Below are positions 1 to 6,859 of a stretch of DNA of 6,918 nt, in pieces. The DNA comes from an uncultured Azospirillum sp. (GTDB lineage Bacteria; Pseudomonadota; Alphaproteobacteria; Azospirillales; Azospirillaceae): positions 1-6,918 of the forward strand of contig CALGOL010000550.1 of assembly GCA_937960755.1 (NCBI GenBank). Direction: 5' to 3'. Under the pieces are notes generated by a model, which was not told the origin of the DNA, did not search any database, and saw only the letters and a program-made list of their open reading frames with translations. Numbering within the stretch: position 1 is the stretch's first letter; every line of letters starts with the position of its first letter. Both the position numbers and the translations under genes were made by a program.

Positions 1-3000
1 CGTCGAGCCGAAATCGCGGATGTCCGGTTTGCGCGTCGCGTCGGCGACCGCGGCGTTGAAGGCGTGCTCCGCTCGGCTCCGATCGCCGAAGGCGGCCAGC
101 GCCGCGGCGATTTGCGCCTTCGCCAACGGCGACGGCAGCCGGTCGAGGAAAGCGTCGTGATAGTAGCGCACCGGGCTGGCGGTGGCGGTCCCGGACAGGG
201 TCAGGGCGTAGAGCGCGTAGGCGCGGCTGGCGAGTGCGGCGTCTTCCGTTCCGCCGTCCACCGCGTGCCGCTCCAGGAAGCTCAGCAGTTCTTTCAGCGG
301 CCCATCGGGGACGAAGCGCCCGGCTTGCCGCGCCCGCGTCAAAAACTCCGCCACGTAGGCGCTCAGCCAGTAGTCCGGCTCGTAATCGGCGCCCCCCCAG
401 CGGGAGAAGCCGCCGTCCGACCGCTGGCGGTCCAGCAGGTTGGAAATCGCTTTTTGCGCCCGGTCGGCGGCGTTCTTGTCCGGCGCGGCGACGCCCGCCG
501 CCTTCTCCAGCCGCTCCCACAGCAGTTGCGACATGGCGATGCTGGTGGTCTGCTCGACGCAGCCGTAGGGGTAACGGTAGAGCGCCTTCATGATCCCGGC
601 GAGATCGAACGGCGGGACCGTGCCGAAACTGGCGGTCAGGCTGGCGCTGTCGGGGCGCAAGCCGGCGAGATCGGCGGACGACAGGCGCAACTCTTCCCCC
701 GGCGCCAGTTTGGCGACGGACAGCTTGTGTTCAATCGGCCGCGGCGAACGCACCGTCAGCCCGTAGCGCCGCTCGGTGCGGAAACCGTCCGGTCCCGTCA
801 CCGTCAGGACAAGTTCACCGACGCCGTCGGTCTCGCCGCCTTTCAGCGGCAGGGCGAACGATAGCCGCTCGCCGGCCTTCAAATCCACCTCGCGGGTCGC
901 GGCCCCTTCCAGCGCCAGCGCGCCGGTGGCGGCGACGCTGGCCTTATAGCGTCCGGCGGCGCCGTCGACGTTGTGCAGCGTCGCCATGCCTTGGGCTTGA
1001 TCGCCGGGGGCGAGGAAGCGCGGCAAATAGGCTTCCGCCGTCAAGGGCGCCCGCACGGTCATCGGCTGCGAGGCCGAGCCGACGCGGGCGGCGGAATAGG
1101 CCACCGCCATCAGCCGCAATTCGCCGTTGAAGTCGGGCAGGTCGAAGGTCAGCGTCGCCTTGCCGGCGGCGTCCAGCTTCACCGGCCCTTGGAACAGCGA
1201 AACCAGTTGGAAGGGAATCGCCGGCAAACCGGCCCCGCTGGCGTCGCCGCCCTGGCGCAAGGTCGGCATGACGCCGTCAAACGGTTGGATCAGTCGGCCG
1301 TAATCGTCGCGGACGTCCACCCCCAGCGCCCGCTTGCCGAAGAAATGCCGCCCCGGATCGGGGGACTGGAAGCGGGTCAGCCGCAAAATGCCCTCATCCA
1401 CCGCCGCCAGGGTGACGTGCACCGGCTCGGCCGGCGGCTTGCCGGCCTCGTCAAGCGCGGTCAGCGTCAGGCTTTGCGGCCCGCCCGGTCGCGCCACGGC
1501 GGGGGCGTCAAGGGCGACTTTCAGCGTGCGTTCCGCCGGATCGACGCCAAGCCAGACGAGGCCAAGGGCGCGCACCGGCTTGCGGTCTGTCCCTAATTGC
1601 GGCGGGCGGTAGACCACGGCGGTGGCGTAGGCCCCCGGCCCCCAGGCGGCGGCGTCCACCGGCAATTCCACCGTCAGCCCCTCGGCTGGGACTTCCATGG
1701 TCTTGACCAAATGCAGCCGGTCGGTGGCGACGGTGAGCAGCATTTGCCCGGCGAAGGGCGGCGTGATGCGCAGCTTGGCGGTTTCGCCGGAACGATAGGC
1801 CGGCTTGTCGGCGGTGATCTCCAGCGCGTCGGGGGTGTCGGCCGGGTCGTCCGGCGGCTCCCAGCCCACGGTGAAGCGCTTGGCGGACGCGCCGCCGTCG
1901 TCATCCATCGCCTCCAGCCGATAGCGGCCGGGCAGGGGGGCGGGAGCCTCCAGCGTCGCCGGCGCCTCGGCGGCGACGTCAATCTTGCCTTCCGCCACGG
2001 TTTCGTCATGGCGCACCGAACGATAGCGGTAGCGGCCTTCTTCAAAGAACCATTGGAACTCGGCGCGCTCGCGCACCAGCCGCCAATTGACTTTGCGCGC
2101 CAAGGGCTTGCCGTCGCGCCCCAAGGCGACGAGGTCAAAGCGCAGCGGCGCGCCGTCCTTGACCCGCGATCCGCCTTCCGACAGGCGCACGCCGGGTTGT
2201 GCTGTGAAGCGGCGCACCGGAATGGTCAGCGCCGCCTTGGTCGGGCGGCCCCCCGGCTCCGACAAGGCGGCGAACAGCCGGACGCGCAACGGCGTGGTGA
2301 CGTCGGGCAGCCAGCTTAATTCAATCGGCAGCGTGGCGACCCCGTTTTCATCGGTTTCCCCGAAATCCACTGGCGTCATGTCGCCCGGCCAGCTTTCCCC
2401 CGGCAAGCCGAAGGCGTAGTCGGCGAAGCCGGGGAAGGGGGCCGGGTCCGCCTCCAGCCGCATATCGGCGGTTCCCGGCAGATTGGCCGCGGGGGCGCCG
2501 TAGAGGAAGCGGCCGCGGGCCGTCACCTCGAACACGTCGCCCCCCCCAGAGTCGTTGTCGCCATTACCGGCGCCAATCCACGGGGCGGAGGGCTCCAACT
2601 CCAGCGCCAGCCGCTCCGGCACGAAATCATCGACGGTGAACTTGGCGGAGCCCACCGGCGGCCGGTTGGGGTCGGCGAAGGCGGCGACCCGCCAGCCGCC
2701 CAAGGGCGCGGTGGCGGACAAAGGAACCGCCAGCACCGCGCCGCCGCCGTCCTTGGTGGTCACGGTTTTCGACAGATACTCGGTGCCGCTGGGGCGATAA
2801 ACTTTGATGGTGAGCGGGAAGTCGTCCACCCCTTGGGTGCGGTCGTCGCGCAATAGCGCCGACAGATTGACGGTTTCCCCCTGCCGGTACAGCCCGCGGT
2901 CAAGGTACAAGAAGGCGTCCAGCGGTCCCGGCTGCGGCCGGCCGCTCACCCCGCGGTCGGACAGATCAAACGCCGGCTGGGTCAGGTTGAGCGCGACGAA

Positions 3001-4479
3001 GTCGTCGCCGCGATAGGCCATCACCGCGAACGGCCGCTTGCCGCCGTCGCCGTTCATCAGGCCGGGGGCGAAGGCGGCGCGACCGCTGGCGTCGGTTTCG
3101 GCGCGGGCCAATTCCTGATTATTGCGCGCCACCAGGGTCAAGGTGGTCTTGGGCAAGGGCTTGGCGTCGGACAGCGCGCGGACGAAAACGTTCAACCCGT
3201 CGCCGCCGCTCATCGTCGTCAGCGCCAGATCGGTGACATGCACCCATTGCGTCGCCAGCCCCCACGGCTTCAGCGCTTCATCCACCCCCTCGGCGTCGAT
3301 CACCACGGCGTAGACGCCGGGCTGCGGCTTCGGCACGGCTTGGGCGAAGGGAATGGCGGAAACGGTTTCCTTGTTGGGGGCGGTCGGCACGGTCAGCCCG
3401 CCGCGCCACACCAATTCGCCGTGATTATCGCCGAGCTGGTCGGCCTCCCACGGCCCCAACTCGGCGGAAAACCCCTGTTCGCGCAGGTAAGGCGTCAGGG
3501 CGCGGTCGTTGATGCGGTAGATGCGGATCGCCACCTTGTCGACGTTGACGGCGACGAAGGGGATGCCCTCCGGCCCGACGCGGGGCAGGATGCGGGCTTG
3601 GCCGCGGAACTCCAGCCGCGGTTGACGGTCGGGAACCACCACGTCCGCCGTGAAGGTCTTTTTCAACGCCACGCCGTCCTTGCCCGGCAGCCCTTCGCGC
3701 ACGGTCAGCCGATGCACCGCGCCATGGGTCAAACCGCCAAGGCACAACACCGCGCCGTCGGCGTCGGCTATCATTTCCGTCGGGGCCGGGGTCAGCGAGA
3801 CGAAATCCTCAAACCGCGTCTTGCCGCCGACGTCCAACGGTTCGTCAAAGTCGATGCAGATGCGCGGGCGTTCGCCCTCCACTTCCGCGCGCACCTTCAA
3901 GGCGGCGAGCCCGAGCGCGCGGCGCACCGTCAGCAGGCGCGGCTGCAAGCCGTCGCGTTGCGTCGCCAGCAATGCCGCCGGACCCTGCGGGTCGTCGGCG
4001 ACTTTCTGGGCGATTTGGTTGAGTGATGCGCGGGCGAGGCGCAGATTGCCGGCGGATTCGTAAATGTCGGCCAGCCGCCACAGCGCGGTTCCGGTCGCCC
4101 CGGTGTTGGCGGCGTTCATCACCGCGATATAGGCCGCCTGCAAGGCGCGCTCAGTGGACGGCGGCTGACGGGCGCCCCAGGCTTGCGACAGCTTGAGCGC
4201 CGGGTTGAACACCGGTCCGCCCAGTCCGAGCGCCTGTTCAAACAGCGTGATCGCCTTGGCGGCGTCGCCGGCTTTCAGCGCCGCGTCGCCGTCCTGTTCG
4301 GCCTTGCGCGCCGCCAGTTTGCGGGCGTCGCCCTTGGGGTCGGGCGGAGCGGCCTTGCGCAGCCCGTCGAGATAGGCGGCGGCGTCGTTGCGCAAACTGT
4401 CGAAGGGAGCGGCGGCGGCGGGAAAGCCCGCCAGCAACACGAAGAACGCCAGCGTCGCCGCCGCCCAGAACTTGCGCAT
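1..4479 (-). CDS. Alpha-2-macroglobulin family protein with thioester motif, 3' end beyond window (partial)
   Basis: Bacterial alpha-2-macroglobulins are periplasmic protease traps: a protease cuts the bait region and is captured through a Cys-Gln thioester. The frame is open for 1493 codons with no stop to the window edge. ATG at 4479 is the only plausible start: it follows AAGGGGAAG, and the nearest upstream in-frame stop is at 4513-4515. Seen in order: Sec signal peptide (residues 1-24, AAAA before PFDS, no lipobox Cys); helical TPR-like segment (about 58-160); Ig-like domain with Cys208 and Cys246; MG1-like region from about 287 (LEFRG, ILPR); MG2 region with YRQGETV at 531-537; AVDEGIL at 1026-1032; Gly-rich probable bait segment about 1033-1090; A2M domain with PDFNGEL at 1115-1121; thioester motif YPYGCVEQTTS with Cys1307 and Gln1310; alpha/alpha thioester domain (DGGFSRW at about 1355) cut by the edge. 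E. coli YfhM has about 470 residues after its thioester Cys, so roughly 280 residues are missing here. Family assignment is firm; protease trapping is inferred from the family. Confidence 0.95.
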   Translation of the reverse strand, partial: MRKFWAAATLAFFVLLAGFPAAAAPFDSLRNDAAAYLDGLRKAAPPDPKGDARKLAARKAEQDGDAALKAGDAAKAITLFEQALGLGGPVFNPALKLSQAWGARQPPSTERALQAAYIAVMNAANTGATGTALWRLADIYESAGNLRLARASLNQIAQKVADDPQGPAALLATQRDGLQPRLLTVRRALGLAALKVRAEVEGERPRICIDFDEPLDVGGKTRFEDFVSLTPAPTEMIADADGAVLCLGGLTHGAVHRLTVREGLPGKDGVALKKTFTADVVVPDRQPRLEFRGQARILPRVGPEGIPFVAVNVDKVAIRIYRINDRALTPYLREQGFSAELGPWEADQLGDNHGELVWRGGLTVPTAPNKETVSAIPFAQAVPKPQPGVYAVVIDAEGVDEALKPWGLATQWVHVTDLALTTMSGGDGLNVFVRALSDAKPLPKTTLTLVARNNQELARAETDASGRAAFAPGLMNGDGGKRPFAVMAYRGDDFVALNLTQPAFDLSDRGVSGRPQPGPLDAFLYLDRGLYRQGETVNLSALLRDDRTQGVDDFPLTIKVYRPSGTEYLSKTVTTKDGGGAVLAVPLSATAPLGGWRVAAFADPNRPPVGSAKFTVDDFVPERLALELEPSAPWIGAGNGDNDSGGGDVFEVTARGRFLYGAPAANLPGTADMRLEADPAPFPGFADYAFGLPGESWPGDMTPVDFGETDENGVATLPIELSWLPDVTTPLRVRLFAALSEPGGRPTKAALTIPVRRFTAQPGVRLSEGGSRVKDGAPLRFDLVALGRDGKPLARKVNWRLVRERAEFQWFFEEGRYRYRSVRHDETVAEGKIDVAAEAPATLEAPAPLPGRYRLEAMDDDGGASAKRFTVGWEPPDDPADTPDALEITADKPAYRSGETAKLRITPPFAGQMLLTVATDRLHLVKTMEVPAEGLTVELPVDAAAWGPGAYATAVVYRPPQLGTDRKPVRALGLVWLGVDPAERTLKVALDAPAVARPGGPQSLTLTALDEAGKPPAEPVHVTLAAVDEGILRLTRFQSPDPGRHFFGKRALGVDVRDDYGRLIQPFDGVMPTLRQGGDASGAGLPAIPFQLVSLFQGPVKLDAAGKATLTFDLPDFNGELRLMAVAYSAARVGSASQPMTVRAPLTAEAYLPRFLAPGDQAQGMATLHNVDGAAGRYKASVAATGALALEGAATREVDLKAGERLSFALPLKGGETDGVGELVLTVTGPDGFRTERRYGLTVRSPRPIEHKLSVAKLAPGEELRLSSADLAGLRPDSASLTASFGTVPPFDLAGIMKALYRYPYGCVEQTTSIAMSQLLWERLEKAAGVAAPDKNAADRAQKAISNLLDRQRSDGGFSRWGGADYEPDYWLSAYVAEFLTRARQAGRFVPDGPLKELLSFLERHAVDGGTEDAALASRAYALYALTLSGTATASPVRYYHDAFLDRLPSPLAKAQIAAALAAFGDRSRAEHAFNAAVADATRKPDIRDFGST

Positions 4480-4485
4480 CGTCGT

Positions 4486-4494
4486 CTTCCCCTT
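4486..4494 (-). promoter_or_regulatory. Ribosome binding site of the alpha-2-macroglobulin gene
   Basis: On the minus strand the sequence reads AAGGGGAAG and ends 6 bases before the ATG at 4479, placing the purine core about 8 bases from the start. It is a good Shine-Dalgarno match. It supports this ATG, which also begins directly with a signal peptide (MRKFW followed by a hydrophobic stretch). Confidence 0.7.
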
Positions 4495-4508
4495 GCGTCG
4501 CGGATCAG

Positions 4509-4563
4509 GTTTTTAAGGCTGTGCTCAATAAATAGCATTAAAATCAATATACTATTTAACCAC
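4509..4563 (-). promoter_or_regulatory. AT-rich island upstream of the macroglobulin gene, possible promoter region
   Basis: This stretch is strongly A/T-rich in an otherwise very GC-rich window and lies 30-84 bases before the macroglobulin ATG, where a promoter would be expected. On the minus strand it holds several -10-like words (TATATT, TTTAAT, and TATTTA preceded by TGC), but none has a convincing -35 box at 16-18 bases, so no exact promoter is called. It also contains a 7-bp inverted repeat, TAAATAG at 4529-4535 and CTATTTA at 4552-4558, with a 16-base spacer, which could be an operator or chance in AT-rich DNA. A perfect TATAAT on the minus strand lies further upstream at 4654-4659, also without a good -35. 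Confidence 0.35.
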
Positions 4564-4566
4564 ATC

Positions 4567-4646
4567 CGTCATTCCCGCGAAGGCGGGAATCCACCGTATG
4601 GGCAACTCTTTCGAGCAGATGGATTCCCGCCTTCGCGGGAATGACG
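4567..4646. repeat. Pair of inverted 27-bp dRS3-like repeats
   Basis: Two perfect 27-bp copies in inverted orientation occupy 4567-4593 and 4620-4646, separated by 26 bases. Each contains a 20-base core of the form ATTCCC-N8-GGGAAT (4571-4590 and 4623-4642), itself able to form an 8-bp stem with a 4-base loop. The core fits the neisserial dRS3 consensus, and closely similar repeats are scattered between genes in many proteobacterial genomes; that comparison is from memory. The pair can fold into one long hairpin or two small ones. It lies between two genes read in the same direction, after the chemoreceptor stop and before the macroglobulin start. No T-run follows on the minus strand, so it is not a standard intrinsic terminator. 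It may still block read-through or stabilise mRNA ends. Confidence 0.85.
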
Positions 4647-4714
4647 ATCACTGATTATACGGCCAAACTGAATGTGAGCGCCGACAAACCGGTGATAAGC
4701 GTTCAAGACCGGCG

Positions 4715-6727
4715 TTATGAACGCACCCGCGCCAGAAACGCCTTTACTTCTTTCGACAATTGATCGGCTTCGCCCACCAGCTTTTGCGCGGCGCCCCCAA
4801 CCGCGCCGGCGGCCGACGCGGTTTGCCCGGCGGCGTCGCTGATTTCGTCGATATTGCGGGAGACGGAGGCCGCGCCCAACGCCGCTTCCCCGGCGTTGCG
4901 GCCGATTTCGCCGGTCGCCGCCGACTGCTCCTCCACCGCCGCCGCCACCGCGGTGGCGATTTCCCCCATGCGGGAAATGGTGTCGCCGATGCTGGCGATG
5001 GCGGAAGCGGTCTCCCGCGCCACGTTTTGCACCGACTCGATCTGCTGGGTGATGTCTTCGGTCGCCTTGGCGGTTTGATTGGCGAGGTGCTTGACTTCCC
5101 CCGCCACCACGGCGAAGCCCTTGCCGGCCTCGCCGGCGCGCGCCGCTTCGATGGTGGCGTTGAGCGCCAGCAAGTTGGTTTGACCGGCGATGTCTTGAAT
5201 GAGATTGACCACCTCGCCGATGCGGGCGCTGGCGGATTGCAGCCCGTCCACCAGATGGCTGGTGGCGGCGGCCTGCTGGGTCGCTTGCTGCGCGATGGTG
5301 CGGGAATTATCGGTCTGACGAGCGATTTCGCTGATGGAGGCGGAAAGCTCCTCGCTCGCCGCCGCCACCGCTTCGACATTGCCGGCGGCGGCTTGGGAGG
5401 CTTGGGCGGTGTCGGCGCTTTGGCGCGTCGTCTGCTCCGCCAGCCCGGACAGCGACCGCGCAGTCTGCACCATGTCGGCCGACGCCCGGCACAAATCGTC
5501 GGCCAAGCTCTTAACCGCCCGCTCGAAACCATCGGCCAATTCGTTCATCACGCGGCGGCGTTCGGCCTCCGCCTCGCGTTTGGTCGCCTCTTGCGCCTGT
5601 TGCAGGCGGGCGTTTTCCGCGGCGTTGCGCTTGAACACCTCCAACGCCGCCGCCATGTCGCCGATTTCGCTGCGCTCGCCCAGCGAGGGAATCGGCGCGG
5701 CGAGGTCGCCCGCCGCCACCTTGCCCATGGCTTGGGTGATGCCGCGCACCGGTCCCGCCACGCTGCGGCCGATCAGCAGCGCCAGCACGACGCCCAGCAG
5801 CAGGGCGGCCGCCGTCAACAGCGTACCGGCTTTCTGCGCTGAGTTTGCGGTCGCGACGGAATGCTCGGAAAGCTGGTCGAGGGAAGCCAGCGCCGACTTC
5901 AGCAGCCCTTCCACCGCTTGGCCGACCGCCGCGCCGACGCGGTCCAGCCGCTCGGCGCGCAAACGCTCAAGGTCGAGGGAGGCCGCGGCCACTGTGTCGA
6001 ACGCTTTGGCGTAGCTTTGCGACGCTTTCAGCGAATCGTTGATGAGCGCGCGCCAAGCGTCGTTCTGCAATTGCTTTTGCAGGGCGTTGCTGGTGTTTTG
6101 CGACGCGCCCAGGCGTTTGCGCACTTCCGCCGCCAAGGCTTCGCTCGGCTGTTCGAGGAAATGCGCGGCGGCCAGACGGGCGAGCAGCAATTCTTGCTGG
6201 GCGTAGCCGGCCAAACCGGCCGCCACGCCGTCACCGTCCTCCGTCGCCGCCACCAGCAGGGCGGCCAGCTTGTCCACCGCCACGGCGCCGGCTGGCGTCA
6301 AGTCGGCGTTCACCGCGGCGTCGCGCTGCCGGCGGCGCTCGATGATGGCGTCGACCGCCGAAGCGTAATCCGTCGTCAGCTTGCGCAAGTCGTTCAACGC
6401 CGCCAAGCGGGCCGGGTCGTCCTCGCGTTTTTGCACCGCATCGAGATCTTCCGCCACTTCGCGCCGCACCTCGGCGATGCGGGCGATCAGCGCCGCGTCG
6501 CCTTTGGCGGCGTAGTCGGCCGCCAACTGGCGCAAGATCAGCGCGTCGGCGCGGATTTCCTGCGTCGCCGCCGCGGTGCGTCCGATGCGCTCCAGCCTGC
6601 CGGTCGCGCCGCCGACGTCGTTCAGCCCCAAGAGCGACGCCCCCGACGCCGCCAGCGCCAGCAGCAGCAACGCGCCGAAGCCGACGGCGACCCGCGTTCC
6701 GACGCGAAGATTGGACAACGGATTCAT
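4715..6727 (-). CDS. Methyl-accepting chemotaxis protein with helical periplasmic sensor domain
   Basis: Transmembrane chemoreceptor of 670 residues that passes ligand binding to the CheA/CheW complex. Seen in order: short cytoplasmic N-terminus; first membrane segment about 12-34; helical periplasmic region about 35-300; second membrane segment about 301-321; HAMP about 322-375 (AGPVRGITQAM); and a coiled-coil signalling domain about 395-670. The tip is intact, with QTNLLALNATIEAARAGE at 516-533 and GFAVVAGEV at 537-545. Candidate methylation sites are the Glu pairs in ASEELSAS (457-464) and AVEEQSAA (597-604). The sensor's all-alpha composition and length fit the helical bimodular (HBM) type, which in known cases binds small organic acids; this subclass is tentative and the ligand is unknown. 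The C-terminus (LARVRS) has no NWETF-like CheR/CheB tether. The ATG at 6727 is preceded by an in-frame TAA at 6734-6736, so no longer form is possible. No che genes are visible nearby. Confidence 0.95.
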   Translation of the reverse strand: MNPLSNLRVGTRVAVGFGALLLLALAASGASLLGLNDVGGATGRLERIGRTAAATQEIRADALILRQLAADYAAKGDAALIARIAEVRREVAEDLDAVQKREDDPARLAALNDLRKLTTDYASAVDAIIERRRQRDAAVNADLTPAGAVAVDKLAALLVAATEDGDGVAAGLAGYAQQELLLARLAAAHFLEQPSEALAAEVRKRLGASQNTSNALQKQLQNDAWRALINDSLKASQSYAKAFDTVAAASLDLERLRAERLDRVGAAVGQAVEGLLKSALASLDQLSEHSVATANSAQKAGTLLTAAALLLGVVLALLIGRSVAGPVRGITQAMGKVAAGDLAAPIPSLGERSEIGDMAAALEVFKRNAAENARLQQAQEATKREAEAERRRVMNELADGFERAVKSLADDLCRASADMVQTARSLSGLAEQTTRQSADTAQASQAAAGNVEAVAAASEELSASISEIARQTDNSRTIAQQATQQAAATSHLVDGLQSASARIGEVVNLIQDIAGQTNLLALNATIEAARAGEAGKGFAVVAGEVKHLANQTAKATEDITQQIESVQNVARETASAIASIGDTISRMGEIATAVAAAVEEQSAATGEIGRNAGEAALGAASVSRNIDEISDAAGQTASAAGAVGGAAQKLVGEADQLSKEVKAFLARVRS

Positions 6728-6729
6728 GG

Positions 6730-6742
6730 CCTCTTATTCCCC
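6730..6742 (-). promoter_or_regulatory. Ribosome binding region of the chemoreceptor gene
   Basis: On the minus strand this reads GGGGAATAAGAGG, ending 2 bases before the ATG at 6727. AAGAGG is the better sequence but is very close to the start; GGGGA has a more usual gap of about 10 bases. The in-frame TAA inside this element limits how far upstream the start can be. The remaining leader (6743-6830) shows no clear sigma-70, sigma-28 or sigma-54 promoter. Confidence 0.45.
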
Positions 6743-6830
6743 AGTTGCGGCGCGGAATTGACATGGCGCGGAATAACCCGCCGCCAAGACGGGGATGCGC
6801 CGATTTGCGCGGCGTTGCAAATCACAAGGC

Positions 6831-6859
6831 CGCGAGGCGGGCTACGACGCCGCCTCGCG
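6831..6859. terminator. Perfect GC-rich hairpin, possible 3'-end structure of the preceding gene
   Basis: CGCGAGGCGG (6831-6840) and CCGCCTCGCG (6850-6859) are perfect inverted copies with a 9-base spacer, giving a very stable 10-bp stem. No T-run follows on either strand, so classical intrinsic termination is not supported; it could be a U-less terminator or an mRNA 3'-end stabiliser. A TAG codon for one reading of the upstream minus-strand gene falls inside the loop (6842-6844), consistent with a 3'-end hairpin overlapping a gene end. Confidence 0.35.

Noticed and set aside
64..864. Plus-strand open frame of 266 codons opposite the macroglobulin gene
   Set aside because: It is the antisense of a well-supported gene in GC-rich DNA. 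The translation is Arg/Gly/Gln-rich with no domain and no ribosome binding site. The same holds for the plus-strand frames at 973-1596, 1597-2319 and 3238-4026.
1674..2138. Minus-strand open frame of 154 codons inside the macroglobulin gene
   Set aside because: It is in a different frame from the continuous 1493-codon gene and has shadow-type Arg/Pro/Ser-rich composition. It does not indicate a frameshift.
4275..4565. Minus-strand open frame of 96 codons starting in the AT-rich island
   Set aside because: It begins with a hydrophobic stretch, but most of it is out of frame inside the macroglobulin signal-peptide region and becomes Arg/Ala-rich; there is no convincing ribosome binding site.
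4654..4659. Perfect TATAAT on the minus strand upstream of the repeat pair
   Set aside because: The best -35-like word (TTGTCG) is 22 bases away and there is no extended -10 TG, so it is not called as a promoter on its own.
4699..4724. 6-bp inverted repeat GCGTTC/GAACGC spanning the chemoreceptor stop codon
   Set aside because: Short stem, 14-base loop and no T-run, so it is not supported as a terminator.
4760..5842. Plus-strand open frame of 360 codons opposite the chemoreceptor gene
   Set aside because: Its Gly/Arg/His-rich composition is the reverse complement of Ala-rich coiled-coil codons. The minus-strand chemoreceptor explains the region fully.
6755..6760. Plus-strand TTGACA, a perfect -35-like word
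   Set aside because: No -10 box lies 16-18 bases downstream and no plausible plus-strand gene follows.
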